Counted from the first letter of the stretch, positions 25,554-34,337 are shown. The stretch: DNA of 64,000 bases from Serratia rhizosphaerae (GCF_009817885.1 NZ_CP041764.1:4588001-4652000); one strand, 5' to 3'. Numbers and translations are program-made. Notes: generated by a model from the letters alone, not told the origin.

Positions 25554-26813
25554 ATGATGAGTGAACATACCGATGAGTTCTCCCATGCGCTGCGCCAGCA
25601 GGCCGCGGCGTTAAAGACCGCGCTGCAGGCGCATTACGGCAATAGCGCCCTCAGAGACGATATGATCATTGCCGAATGCGCTGCCGACCCGGACGTTACG
25701 CAGTTTTTCTCGCGCTACGGGCTGGCGTTGTACCGGTTATGGACGGAGCACTATTGCCGCTCTCAGCGTATTGAGGCGCTTTATCAGTCTGCTGCGGAAC
25801 TGCTGTTTGGCGAGATCGCGCAAGGCACGCCGCAGCAGGCGGCTGCCGACTACTGTTTTTCGCTTTTGCTGGCGCAGGTGCTGCAGGACGAGGACGCCGG
25901 TACGCATCTGCTAAACGCCATGCTGCAACCGAAAGACGCGTCGCTGCCGTTGGTCGAGGCCTTTAACCGCAGCGGTTACGTCAGACTGACGGCGCTGGAG
26001 ATCCGTCAGGAAGGCGAGGCGGCGGTGGTCACGTTCCTTGATGGTGATACGCTGCATGCCGAAGACGGCGACTTTGTCCGCGATTTGGAAACGGCGGCGG
26101 ATATTGTCCATTTATCGGACAAGGTTAAAGCCGGTGTGCTGCGCGGCGGCGTGGTCAGCCATCCGAAATATGCCGGACGCCGGGTGTTCTGCTCGGGCAT
26201 CAATCTGAAAAAACTGCACGATGCCGGCATCTCTTATCCGGAATTTTTGATTGGCAGAGAGATGGGGTGCATTAACAAGCTGATCCACGGCGTCGTTTGC
26301 CCGTCAGAGGGGGCGGCGGTCAGCATCACGAAACCCTGGATCGCCCTGGTGGAGACCTTCGCCATCGGCGGCGGTATGCAGATGGTGCTGGCCTGCGATT
26401 ATGTGATCGGCGAGCAGGGGTGCTATGTCTCGTTGCCGGCAGCCAAAGAGGGCATTATTCCCGGCGTTTCCAATCTGCGGCTCACCAGCGCGACCAGCGA
26501 GCGCTTTGCCAAGCAGGTGATTTTGCATGGACGTAAAGTCAGGGCTGACGATGCTGATGCCGGATTTATCTTCGATCGGGTCGTGGCTGCAGAGGCGCTG
26601 GAACGAACCCTGCAGGAAGCGATTACGCTGATGGCGGCGCCGGCCGTACCGGTGAATAAACGCATGCTGGTGCTTGCCAAAGAGCCATTGGCGGCGTTCC
26701 GCGACTATATGCAGGCATTCTGTCGCGAACAGGTCATCAGAATGTATGCCGTCGATGTAAAAGAAAAGACCGGTAAATTCGCCAGAAAAATCCCCGAGGT
26801 GCCGGTGGAGTAA
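25554..26813 (+). CDS. dpgC: DpgC, cofactor-free 3,5-dihydroxyphenylacetyl-CoA dioxygenase
   Basis: Crotonase-superfamily dioxygenase that uses O2 without metal or flavin to cleave the thioester and oxidise 3,5-dihydroxyphenylacetyl-CoA to (3,5-dihydroxyphenyl)glyoxylate. At 419 aa it has the long N-terminal helical domain (about 1-170) special to DpgC, then the crotonase core with RRVFCSGINLKKLHDAGISYPEFLIGREMG, KPWIALVETFAIGGGMQMVLACDYVIG and SLPAAKEGIIPGVSNLRLTSA. These strings closely follow the actinobacterial enzymes. Two adjacent ATGs (25554, 25557) are possible starts. Its presence sets a true Dpg pathway apart from a simple resorcinol pathway. Confidence 0.93.
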   Translation: MMSEHTDEFSHALRQQAAALKTALQAHYGNSALRDDMIIAECAADPDVTQFFSRYGLALYRLWTEHYCRSQRIEALYQSAAELLFGEIAQGTPQQAAADYCFSLLLAQVLQDEDAGTHLLNAMLQPKDASLPLVEAFNRSGYVRLTALEIRQEGEAAVVTFLDGDTLHAEDGDFVRDLETAADIVHLSDKVKAGVLRGGVVSHPKYAGRRVFCSGINLKKLHDAGISYPEFLIGREMGCINKLIHGVVCPSEGAAVSITKPWIALVETFAIGGGMQMVLACDYVIGEQGCYVSLPAAKEGIIPGVSNLRLTSATSERFAKQVILHGRKVRADDADAGFIFDRVVAAEALERTLQEAITLMAAPAVPVNKRMLVLAKEPLAAFRDYMQAFCREQVIRMYAVDVKEKTGKFARKIPEVPVE

Positions 26814-26860
26814 TGACAGGCGCGCTGACCGGCGCGCCTGATGAAACAGGATGAGGCAAT

Positions 26861-27673
26861 ATGGCAGAACGAGACAATCTACCGCCGGCGGTGTTATACG
26901 AGAAAAGGGGGCATGTCGCCTATATCACCCTGAACCGCCCGGCCGTGCTTAACGCGATGAATCTTGACATGCACAGGCAGTTGCTGACGGTATGGGAAGA
27001 TTTTAACCATGACGACGAACTGTGGGTGGCGGTGCTGGCCGGCGCGGGCGGCAAATCCTTCTCCGTCGGTCAGGATTTGAAGGAACTGAAAACGCGCTAC
27101 GCTGACGGTGAACCTTTTTCCAGCCTGGGCAGCGCCGGACGTCCGGGCTGGCCGCGACTGACCGAACGCACTGATATTTACAAGCCGATTATTGCGGTAG
27201 TGGAGGGGTACGCCTTTGGCGGCGGTTTTGAACTGGCGCTGGCCTGCGATTTGATTGTTGCCAGTGAAGCATCAGTTTTTGCTCTGCCTGAAGCCAAGCT
27301 TGGTTTGATTCAGGGAGCGGGGGGCATTTTCCGTTTGACCCGGCAGATGCCGATGAAACTGGCCATGGAGATGCTGCTGACGGGCAAACAGATCTCGGCG
27401 CGTCAGGCGCAGGCGTTCGGCATTGTCAATCAGGTGGTCGACGGGGCGAAACTGGTGGATACGGTTGAACAACTGGTGAATGATATTCTGCGCTGCTCGC
27501 CGGCGGCGACGCGCGCGATTAAAAATATCGCCTACGACAGCGCCGATAAAAGCCTGCCGGAGGCTTTTCAGACGCAGTATGCCGCAGAACAGCGGCGCTT
27601 GCACAGCCAGGACCTGCTTGAGGGGGTGGACGCCTTTCTGGAAAAAAGGCCGCCGGTTTGGTCGGGCACGTGA
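26861..27673 (+). CDS. dpgD: DpgD, enoyl-CoA hydratase/isomerase family
   Basis: A 270-aa crotonase-family protein acting with DpgA/B in dehydrating the tetraketide intermediate to the aromatic ring. The full crotonase fold is visible: AYITLNRPAVLNAMNLDM, GGKSFSVGQDLKELK (first oxyanion-hole segment), KPIIAVVEGYAFGGGFELALACDLIVASEASVFALPEAKLGLIQGAGG and the C-terminal trimerisation helix ending FLEKRPPVWSGT. It is the last plus-strand gene of the cluster, 47 bases after dpgC, and ends 43 bases from the convergent sigma-54 regulator. On its own it could pass for a fatty-acid enoyl-CoA hydratase; the order dpgA-B-C-D settles the call. Confidence 0.9.
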   Translation: MAERDNLPPAVLYEKRGHVAYITLNRPAVLNAMNLDMHRQLLTVWEDFNHDDELWVAVLAGAGGKSFSVGQDLKELKTRYADGEPFSSLGSAGRPGWPRLTERTDIYKPIIAVVEGYAFGGGFELALACDLIVASEASVFALPEAKLGLIQGAGGIFRLTRQMPMKLAMEMLLTGKQISARQAQAFGIVNQVVDGAKLVDTVEQLVNDILRCSPAATRAIKNIAYDSADKSLPEAFQTQYAAEQRRLHSQDLLEGVDAFLEKRPPVWSGT

Positions 27674-27716
27674 ATATCGCCCGGCTATCTGCCGGCCCGG
27701 CGCGGCAACGACGGGG

Positions 27717-29696
27717 TTAACGCGCCGCTTTGCCGCGCCGGTAGTCGTCGGCATCAATGCCATAGCGCTTGAGTTTGTTATACAGCGCGCCGCGCGACAG
27801 GTTCAGCGCCAGCGCCACCTGGCGCAGGTTGCCGGCCTTTTCCGTCAGACACAGGATAATCAGATTTCTTTCACTTTCCTGCAGGCTGTGGCTGCCGCTT
27901 ATCGCGTGGCCGCGCGCCGCGCCGGCGGTTTGCAGAACATCCGGCAGATCCTGCTCGTCAATCACCCGGCTGTCCGTCAGGTTGAGGGTGCGCTCGACGA
28001 TGTTCTCCAGTTCACGCACGTTGCCCGGCCAGCCGTAGGCCTCCAGCCGGCGCAGGGCGGCGGCGGTAAAGCGCGCCTTCTCTCGCCCCAGCGTCCGGCA
28101 GATCTGCTCGCAGAATCCGTCCGCCAGTTCGCTGATGTCTTCTTTACGCTGACGCAGCGGCGGGATCTGCAGGTCGATGACATTCAGGCGGAACCAAAGG
28201 TCACGGCGGAAAGCGCCGCCGGCGACCTCTTTTTCCAGATCGCGGTGGCTGGCGGCAATGATGCGTACGTTGACCTTCAGCGGGCGGTTACCGCCGATGC
28301 GCGTCACCTCGTTCTCCTGCAGCACGCGCAGCAGGCTGGCCTGTGCATCCAGCGGCATATCGCCGATCTCATCCAGAAACAGCGTGCCGCCGTCGGCCAG
28401 TTCAAATTTGCCCGCCGCGCCGCCACGGCGTGAGCCGGTGAACGCGCCGTCTTCATAGCCGAACAGCTCGCTCTGCACCAGATCGCGCGGGATTGCGCCG
28501 CAGTTGACCGCCAGAAAAGGGCCGTTACGCCGCGCGCTGCTGTTGTGGATTGACTGGGCAAACAGCTCTTTCCCCGTGCCGCTTTCGCCGCCCAGCAGCA
28601 CGGTGCTGTCGCTGCGGCTGGCGGTGCGCGCCCGGTTGCGTACCGCCTGCATGGCGGCCGACTGGCCGAGGATCATGTCGAAGTGGTAGCTGGCGCTGCT
28701 GCCGATTACCTTGTGGGTGATATCGCGGATGCGGCGGTTTTCCCGCAGTGAAATGACTTTACCGCCGTCCGGCGTACAGACGACGGAAATCAGGCAGGTG
28801 ATGCGGCTGCCGCCGTCCGGGCAGAAAGTAATGCTGCGGTCTTTACAGGCGTTCAGCGTCTTCAGCGAGCAGGCTTCCGGCTGCAGAACGTTATCGATAT
28901 CCTGATTGTCCGCGCGCGGAGAGATGCCCAGCACCTGGCGGGCGTAGCTGTTGAGCTGGCGGATATTGCCCCGTTGCCCCAGGACGATCACCCCTTCGTT
29001 GATGGATTCCAGCACCGATTGCTGCTCCTCGAGCAGCTGACGCAGCATCAGCTGCTGGGAAATCGCCTCTGCCGCCGCCTGCACGGTGCCCAGCGTATGG
29101 TAGTGGAAGTTGCCGGAGTTGGCGGTCAGCGTCAGCACGCCGATCGTCACGCCGTTTTCGTCCCTGACCGGCGCGGCGGCGCAGTGTTTATCACGTTGAC
29201 GCAGGGCGCGCTTGTAATTCTCGCCGTTCAGCAGATACACCAGGCGGTTTTCGCTCAGGCAGCGACCGGTGCAGTTGGTGCCGGAAACGTCCTCGCTGAG
29301 CATACTGCCCACCGGCGTCAGATCCTGGCCGCAAAAGTAGAGCGTAATGCCGCTGGCGTCGGTGAGATTAATATGCCCGTTGGGATTATAAGCCAGCAGG
29401 TTGCGCATCACGCCGCGCGCGATGGCGATCAGCGGGGCGTTGTGCGCCAGTATCGTCTGCAGCCGTTCCTCTTCGCAAAACCGGTACTGAAAATGGTCGG
29501 GATCGATGCCGTTGCTGCGGCTGCGCGCCCAGGAGGCGTGCACGGCGGCGCGCACGCCGGACGGCGTCTCACCGCGCCAGAACACCCGCCAGGCTTGGTG
29601 CAATGCCTTGATATAACGGCTGAAAGCCTGCTCATTATTAAGTCTGGCAATCAACTCCCACTCCTCATCCCAGTACCGTTCCGGTGTGTAATCCAT
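27717..29696 (-). CDS. Sigma-54-dependent activator (AcoR-like)
   Basis: A 659-aa enhancer-binding protein. The N-terminal third is a GAF-type sensor of the AcoR/DhaR kind; a PAS-like segment (LEEQQSVLESINEGVIVLGQRGNIRQLNSYARQVLG) follows; the AAA+ domain shows Walker A GGESGTGKELF, the sigma-54 contact loop GAFTGS and Walker B TLFLDEIGDMP; the C-terminus is a Fis-type helix-turn-helix (NLRQVALALNLSRGALYNKLKRYGI). It is divergent from the MFS/iolG/TIM-barrel operon, whose upstream region carries a -24/-12 promoter and an inverted repeat, so that operon is its evident target. Confidence 0.92.
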   Translation of the reverse strand: MDYTPERYWDEEWELIARLNNEQAFSRYIKALHQAWRVFWRGETPSGVRAAVHASWARSRSNGIDPDHFQYRFCEEERLQTILAHNAPLIAIARGVMRNLLAYNPNGHINLTDASGITLYFCGQDLTPVGSMLSEDVSGTNCTGRCLSENRLVYLLNGENYKRALRQRDKHCAAAPVRDENGVTIGVLTLTANSGNFHYHTLGTVQAAAEAISQQLMLRQLLEEQQSVLESINEGVIVLGQRGNIRQLNSYARQVLGISPRADNQDIDNVLQPEACSLKTLNACKDRSITFCPDGGSRITCLISVVCTPDGGKVISLRENRRIRDITHKVIGSSASYHFDMILGQSAAMQAVRNRARTASRSDSTVLLGGESGTGKELFAQSIHNSSARRNGPFLAVNCGAIPRDLVQSELFGYEDGAFTGSRRGGAAGKFELADGGTLFLDEIGDMPLDAQASLLRVLQENEVTRIGGNRPLKVNVRIIAASHRDLEKEVAGGAFRRDLWFRLNVIDLQIPPLRQRKEDISELADGFCEQICRTLGREKARFTAAALRRLEAYGWPGNVRELENIVERTLNLTDSRVIDEQDLPDVLQTAGAARGHAISGSHSLQESERNLIILCLTEKAGNLRQVALALNLSRGALYNKLKRYGIDADDYRRGKAAR

Positions 29697-29732
29697 GGGT
29701 AGCGTCCGCAGATCATAAAGTGTTCAGTATAG

Positions 29733-29755
29733 AGACATGTGGCGTGAACATGTCT
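29733..29755. promoter_or_regulatory. Candidate enhancer (UAS) for the AcoR-like activator
   Basis: Perfect 8-bp arms AGACATGT and ACATGTCT separated by 7 bases lie about 70-90 bases upstream of the sigma-54 promoter. TGTTCA and TGAACA half-sites overlap and flank it. Position and symmetry fit a site for a dimeric enhancer-binding protein. Confidence 0.6.
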
Positions 29756-29821
29756 TGTTTGTGAACATAATGTGATCACGATCGTTTTTTACTTTTCCTT
29801 ATAAAACAGTGCGTTAATTTT

Positions 29822-29837
29822 TGGCATGGCGGTTGCT
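29822..29837 (+). promoter_or_regulatory. Sigma-54 promoter (-24/-12)
   Basis: TGGCATG-GCGG-TTGCT matches the sigma-54 consensus TGGCACG-N4-TTGCW at all but one position, with the exact GG-N10-GC spacing (GG 29823-29824, GC 29835-29836). It lies 66 bases upstream of the MFS sugar-porter start and faces the operon, next to the gene for a sigma-54 activator. Confidence 0.85.
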
Positions 29838-29902
29838 AAGCAATATCGCTCTTACCGATAAGACCGATAAATCTAACAATAAAAACGTGGAGAGAAAGCG
29901 CC

Positions 29903-31351
29903 ATGTCGCAACGCAAACACAACGTACCTTACATCCTGTTTATCTGCGCGATCGCCTCACTCAGCGGCGTGATCCTGGGCTATGACGCCTCGGTGATTTC
30001 GGGGGTGATCGACCCGCTGACCGAGCATCTGTCGCTGTCGCCGGCGGAGAGCGGCTGGGCGGTGTCCAACGTGATTCTGGGCTGCGTCATCGGCGCCTGG
30101 GGCGCCGGTTACCTGTCTGACCGCTGCGGGCGCAAAAGTACCCTGATCGTCACCGCCGTGCTGTTTATTATCTCCGCCGTCGGCTCGGCGCTGGCGCATG
30201 ACCTGACCGACTTTGTTATCTACCGCATGATCGGCGGGCTGGCGGTTGGCATGGCCTCCGCCGTGACGCCGCTCTATATCGCCGAGGTCTCGCCCAAGGA
30301 TCTGCGTGGACGGATGCTGGGCATGCAGCAGATGCTGATGGTCGGCGGCCAGCTGACCGTCTATGTGGTTAATTTCCTGATCGCCAAGGGGATGCCTCAT
30401 GAATGGCTGGTCGCCACCGGCTGGCGCTGGATGCTGGCGTCCGGTCTGGTGCCTTGCGCGCTGTTCCTGCTGCTGGCGTTCTTTATGCCGGAGTCGCCGC
30501 GCTGGTATGCCATGCGCGGCAAGCAGGACAAATCGTTGAAGGTGCTGGGTTCGCTGTCGAATCCGGAACACGGCCAGCGGCTGCACGGAGAGATTATGCG
30601 TTCGCTGGCGTCCGAGCAGGCGCAGGCAAGAAAAAAGCCGGGCATCCTGCAGGATAAAAAAGCCAGCTACATTCTCTGGATCGGCTGCGCGATTGCCGTG
30701 CTGCAGCAGGTTTCCGGCATCAATATTTTGCTCTATTTCGCGCCGTCGCTGTTGCAGAACGTGACCGGCAACACCCAGGACTCGCTGTTTCAGAGTATTT
30801 TCCTCGGCGCCGCGCTGCTGGCGGGCGTTGCCATTGCGCTGTTCGCCGTTGACCGCCTCGGCCGTCTTCCGTTGCTGCGCTGGGGCTCGTTAGGCTGCGC
30901 GCTGTTTCTGTTCTTCACCGCCTGGACGTTTATGCAGGAGATGAAAGGCTATCTGCCGATCGTCGGGCTGGTCGGCTTTGTGCTGGTGTTCGGCCTCTCC
31001 TGGAGTCTGGGCGCCTGGCTGCTGATCGCTGAAATTTTCCCCAACCGCATGCGCGCCGTGGCGATGGGCTTCGCATTCTGCTCCATGTGGGCGGCCAATT
31101 TTATCGTGACGCAAAGCTTTCCGATGATGAACCGCAGTCCTGCGCTGATGGCGCATTTCCACGGTGCATTTCCGCTGCTGTTGTGCGGCGGTTTCAGCCT
31201 GATCGCGTTTTGGTTTGTCGGGCGTTTCCTGCCTGAAACCAAGGGCGTCTCCCTGGAGCATATCGAACCGCTGATGCTGTCGAAATCCCGGCGCTTTGGC
31301 GGTGAACAGGCGGAGATCTCCGCTACACAGCCGGTTTCCCACACTAAATAG
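29903..31351 (+). CDS. MFS sugar/polyol:proton symporter
   Basis: A 482-aa, 12-helix sugar-porter family member related to XylE, AraE and myo-inositol transporters. Signatures are GYDASVISGVIDPLTEHL in TM1, DRCGRKSTLIV after TM2, IAEVSPKDLRGRMLG, FMPESPRWYAMRGK, LQQVSGINILLYFAPSLL in TM7 and FLPETKGVSLEHIE at the C-terminus. It is the first gene of an operon with an IolG-like dehydrogenase and a TIM-barrel isomerase, driven by the sigma-54 promoter just upstream. The substrate is probably an inositol or a related polyol or sugar; sequence alone does not say which. Confidence 0.92.
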   Translation: MSQRKHNVPYILFICAIASLSGVILGYDASVISGVIDPLTEHLSLSPAESGWAVSNVILGCVIGAWGAGYLSDRCGRKSTLIVTAVLFIISAVGSALAHDLTDFVIYRMIGGLAVGMASAVTPLYIAEVSPKDLRGRMLGMQQMLMVGGQLTVYVVNFLIAKGMPHEWLVATGWRWMLASGLVPCALFLLLAFFMPESPRWYAMRGKQDKSLKVLGSLSNPEHGQRLHGEIMRSLASEQAQARKKPGILQDKKASYILWIGCAIAVLQQVSGINILLYFAPSLLQNVTGNTQDSLFQSIFLGAALLAGVAIALFAVDRLGRLPLLRWGSLGCALFLFFTAWTFMQEMKGYLPIVGLVGFVLVFGLSWSLGAWLLIAEIFPNRMRAVAMGFAFCSMWAANFIVTQSFPMMNRSPALMAHFHGAFPLLLCGGFSLIAFWFVGRFLPETKGVSLEHIEPLMLSKSRRFGGEQAEISATQPVSHTK

Positions 31352-31383
31352 TCAGTACCTTACCGATAAAAAAGGAGAACGTT

Positions 31384-32391
31384 ATGGCAGTTGCAAAGAT
31401 GGTGCGCGTTGGTTTGATTGGCGCAGGACGGATGGGGAGTTTCCACGGCCAGACGCTGGCGCAGCGTATTCCGGGGGCGACGCTGGCGGCGGTGGCCGAT
31501 CCGGTGCCGGGGGCGGCGGAGAAGCTGGCGGCGACGTTGGGGGCGGCACGCGCCTATACCGATCCGCAGGCGCTGTTTGACGATGGCGATATCGACGCGG
31601 TGGTCATCGCTTCGCCGGCCCGTACCCACGCCGAATTGGTGACGGCGGCGGCCCGGGCCGGGAAAAGCATCTTCTGCGAGAAGCCGATGGCGGTGACGCT
31701 GGAGGAGGCGGATGCGGCGATCGCGGCGGCGCAGCAGGCGGGCGTGGTGCTGCAGGTCGGCTTTAACCGCCGCTTTGCCAGCGGTTTTGCCGCCGCCTAT
31801 CAGGAGATTAAGGCGGGCCATCTCGGCGTGCCGCAGCTGATGCGCTCCATTACGCGCGATCCGGGGCTGGGCGATCCGACGCCGATCCCGCACTGGACGA
31901 TTTTCCTGGAAACCCTGATCCACGACTTCGACATTCTGCTGCACCTCAACCCCGGCGCGAAACCGGTTGAAGTGTACGCGATGGCCGATGCGCTGGTGCG
32001 ACCGGACTTTAAAGCGCGCGGCCTGCTGGATACCGCGGTGGTCAACATTCGTTTCGACAACGGCGCCATCGCTACCGCCGAGGCCAACTTCCAGGCGGTG
32101 TACGGCTACGATGTGCGCGGCGAGGTGTTCGGCAGCCAGGGCATGCTGCAGGCGGGCAATATCAATATCAACAACTGCGTGCGCTACAACGCGCAGGGAA
32201 TATCCATCGATACCGCCCGCCGGGATACGGATCTGCTGCGCGATGCCTATATCGCGGAGCTAGGCGATTTTGTGCGCTGCGTGGCGACGGGGGATACGCC
32301 GCAGGCGACGGGGCAGGATGCGCGCAACGCGCTGGAAATCGCGCTGGCCTGCATTGCTTCCGTGCAACAGTCCAAACCGATCGTACTGTAA
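31384..32391 (+). CDS. iolG: Inositol 2-dehydrogenase-like oxidoreductase (Gfo/Idh/MocA)
   Basis: A 335-aa NAD-dependent dehydrogenase. The N-terminal Rossmann fold is VRVGLIGAGRMGSFHGQTLA, followed by FCEKPMAVTLEEADAA, the EKP motif whose lysine is catalytic in the family. HDFDILLHLNPG carries the Asp-x-x-x-His/Leu substrate region seen in inositol dehydrogenases. It lies 32 bases after the transporter and 12 before the TIM-barrel gene. IolG would oxidise inositol to 2-keto-inositol; other sugar 2- or 3-dehydrogenases of this superfamily look alike, so the exact substrate is uncertain. Confidence 0.85.
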   Translation: MAVAKMVRVGLIGAGRMGSFHGQTLAQRIPGATLAAVADPVPGAAEKLAATLGAARAYTDPQALFDDGDIDAVVIASPARTHAELVTAAARAGKSIFCEKPMAVTLEEADAAIAAAQQAGVVLQVGFNRRFASGFAAAYQEIKAGHLGVPQLMRSITRDPGLGDPTPIPHWTIFLETLIHDFDILLHLNPGAKPVEVYAMADALVRPDFKARGLLDTAVVNIRFDNGAIATAEANFQAVYGYDVRGEVFGSQGMLQAGNININNCVRYNAQGISIDTARRDTDLLRDAYIAELGDFVRCVATGDTPQATGQDARNALEIALACIASVQQSKPIVL

Positions 32392-32403
32392 GGGAGAACG
32401 CGC

Positions 32404-33180
32404 ATGTCAGACTTTACGCTTTCCGTCTGCGCCGAAATGGTGTTTCTCGATTTGCCGTTTATTGAGCGGGTGCGGCGCATTCATCAGCTGGGATTCGGCG
32501 TTGAAATCTGGGACTGGACGCAGAAAGACATCGAGGCGCTGGTGCAGACCGGCGCGCGCTTTACCTCGATGACCGGCTATATCAGCGGCAATCTGCATGA
32601 CGAGGATGCCATTGGCCAACTGCTGGACAGCGCGCAGGAATCGCTGCAGGTGGCGCAGCGTCTGAATTGCCCGGTGCTGAACCTGCACGGCACCGGGCTG
32701 GATCACCGCGGACTGCCGGTCAGGCCGGTGGCGACGGCCAGCGGTGCGATGTGGCTGCAAGCCTATCAAACGCTGCAGTCGTTGGCCGTGCTGGGAGAGC
32801 GGGCGGGCCGCGTGTTTACGTTGGAGAACCTGAATACGGCGGTCGATCATCCCGGCACGCCGTTCGCCAGGGCGGAGGAGACGCTGGCGCTGGTCAGCGC
32901 GGTGGACAGCCCCTTTGTGAAGATGAATCTCGATCTCTACCACGCGCAGATTGGCGAAGGGAACCTGTGCGAGCTGATTCGCCGCAGCGCCGCGCATATT
33001 GGTGAAATACAGGTGGCCGACGTGCCGGGCCGTTGTGAACCCGGCAGCGGGGAGATCAACTATCCGGCGATCGCCCGCACGCTGCGGGAGATTAACTATC
33101 AGGGCGTGGTGGCGCTGGAAGGATGGGCGTCCGGCGATCCGGAGCCGGCGCTGCAGGCGTTCCGCGCGGCATTTGCATAA
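32404..33180 (+). CDS. TIM-barrel sugar isomerase (hydroxypyruvate isomerase family)
   Basis: A 258-aa AP-endonuclease-2/xylose-isomerase-like TIM barrel related to hydroxypyruvate isomerase (Hyi) and sugar-phosphate epimerases. Metal-ligand regions are VFTLENLNTAVDHPGTPFA, VKMNLDLYHAQIGEGNLCELI, IGEIQVADVPGRCEPGSGEINY and VALEGWASGDPEPALQAF, which together match Hyi closely. As third gene of the sigma-54-controlled operon it would act on the keto product of the IolG-like dehydrogenase. A terminator follows immediately, closing the operon. Confidence 0.88.
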   Translation: MSDFTLSVCAEMVFLDLPFIERVRRIHQLGFGVEIWDWTQKDIEALVQTGARFTSMTGYISGNLHDEDAIGQLLDSAQESLQVAQRLNCPVLNLHGTGLDHRGLPVRPVATASGAMWLQAYQTLQSLAVLGERAGRVFTLENLNTAVDHPGTPFARAEETLALVSAVDSPFVKMNLDLYHAQIGEGNLCELIRRSAAHIGEIQVADVPGRCEPGSGEINYPAIARTLREINYQGVVALEGWASGDPEPALQAFRAAFA

Positions 33181-33196
33181 CCGGTGTTGGTATTCG

Positions 33197-33228
33197 GCGC
33201 CGGCGCGGCCTTCACGCCGGCGCTCTTT
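33197..33228 (+). terminator. Terminator of the sigma-54-controlled sugar operon
   Basis: A perfect 9-bp stem GCGCCGGCG/CGCCGGCGC with a 9-base loop, followed by TCTTT. It starts 17 bases after the stop codon of the TIM-barrel gene. Confidence 0.75.
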
Positions 33229-33353
33229 AACTCCTCACGGTTAGCAGGGAATACATTGCCGGATTTCGGCAATCCAAAGGTAAATTAATTGTTTTTCAGT
33301 AGGTAAATCGCCCTTTAATAATAACGACATGTTAAATCACATGAGATAACAAC

Positions 33354-34337
33354 ATGTCCTGGCGAATCAGCATTCTGGATAAAAGCCCCGTCGCGGAAAA
33401 CGAAACCGCCGCCGAGGCGCTGGCGCGTACTTTACACCTGGCGCAGCAGGCGGAGGCCGCCGGTTTTCACCGCTTCTGGCTGGCCGAACATCATAACTCC
33501 CCCCAACTGGCGAGTCCGTCGCCGGAACTGCTCATCGCCTGGATCCTCGGTCAGACACAGCGCATCCGCGTGGGGTCCGGCGGCGTGATGCTGCAGCATT
33601 ACAGCCCGTATAAAGTGGCGGAAAATTTCAACCTGCTGGCGTCCCTTGCCCCGGGCCGCGTGGACCTTGGCGTGGGTAAAGCGCCCGGCGGTTTGCCGCT
33701 CTCCACGCGGGCGTTACAGCACGGGCTGAACCCACAGGATAAAGGCAGTTTTGCCGACCAACTGACGCAGCTGAACCGCTGGTTGTCGCCCGGGGCCGAC
33801 GAACCGGTGCGCGCCACGCCGCTGCCGCCGCAGCCTGCGCAGGGCTTTTTGCTGGGGGCCAGCGTGGAAAGCGCATTACTGGCGGCGCGGCTGGACTGGC
33901 GCTTTGTCTTCGCCGCGCACCTGAACGGCGATACCGAATTGATGCGCACGGTGCTCGACGCTTGGCGGGCGCACAGCACCCGTGAAACTCTGGTTGCCGT
34001 TCAGGCGATTGTCGCGCCGACACAGGCCGAGGCGCAACGGCTGGCGCGTCACGTCGAGGTATGGGGCGTCGAGCTGGCGAACGGCCAGCGCGTCAGCGTG
34101 GCCAGTGAAGAGCAGGCCTATGCCTTTGCCCGTCAGGCGGGCAGTGAACCGTTGCGCATCGCCAGACGCGCCCAGTCGCTGCTGGCCGGTCAGGCGGATA
34201 CGGTGCTGGCGCAGCTTGAGGCGCTGCATCAGCGCTGGGGCATTGATGAGTTCATTATTGACACGCCTATCGCCGACGGCGCGGCGCGCCTGCGCTCGCT
34301 ACGGCTGCTGGCTCAGGCCCGACAGGTGGCGGCATGA
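33354..34337 (+). CDS. LLM-class flavin monooxygenase (YtmO/CmoO-like)
   Basis: A 327-aa bacterial luciferase-like (MsnO8-type) FMN oxidoreductase: SILDKSPVAENETAAEALARTLHLAQQAEAAGFHRFWLAEHHN, RIRVGSGGVMLQHYSPYKVAENFNLLASLAPGRVDLGVGKAPGG. The closest named relatives are B. subtilis YtmO/CmoO, found in an operon for S-substituted cysteine use together with a second LLM monooxygenase, an N-acetyltransferase and an amino-acid ABC importer, all of which are present here. It starts the operon. It is 327 aa, normal for the group, and begins 174 bases after the previous gene with an AT-rich promoter region between. Confidence 0.88.
   Translation: MSWRISILDKSPVAENETAAEALARTLHLAQQAEAAGFHRFWLAEHHNSPQLASPSPELLIAWILGQTQRIRVGSGGVMLQHYSPYKVAENFNLLASLAPGRVDLGVGKAPGGLPLSTRALQHGLNPQDKGSFADQLTQLNRWLSPGADEPVRATPLPPQPAQGFLLGASVESALLAARLDWRFVFAAHLNGDTELMRTVLDAWRAHSTRETLVAVQAIVAPTQAEAQRLARHVEVWGVELANGQRVSVASEEQAYAFARQAGSEPLRIARRAQSLLAGQADTVLAQLEALHQRWGIDEFIIDTPIADGAARLRSLRLLAQARQVAA

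Noticed and set aside
22448..27673. An HMG-CoA-synthase-like beta-branching cassette (synthase plus two enoyl-CoA hydratases) as used by trans-AT polyketide clusters.
   Set aside because: The synthase matches DpgA (type III PKS Cys-His-Asn with GMGCSAGLNGL), the long crotonase matches DpgC, and there is no modular PKS or donor ACP beside them.
19279..27716. A prophage or integrative element carrying the dpg cluster.
   Set aside because: No integrase, tRNA attachment site, transposase or direct-repeat boundary was seen; only a change in composition supports acquisition.
27717..29696. The sigma-54 regulator as controller of the dpg cluster.
   Set aside because: It is convergent with dpgD and a clear -24/-12 promoter and symmetric enhancer lie on its other side, facing the sugar operon; no such promoter was seen before the exporter gene.
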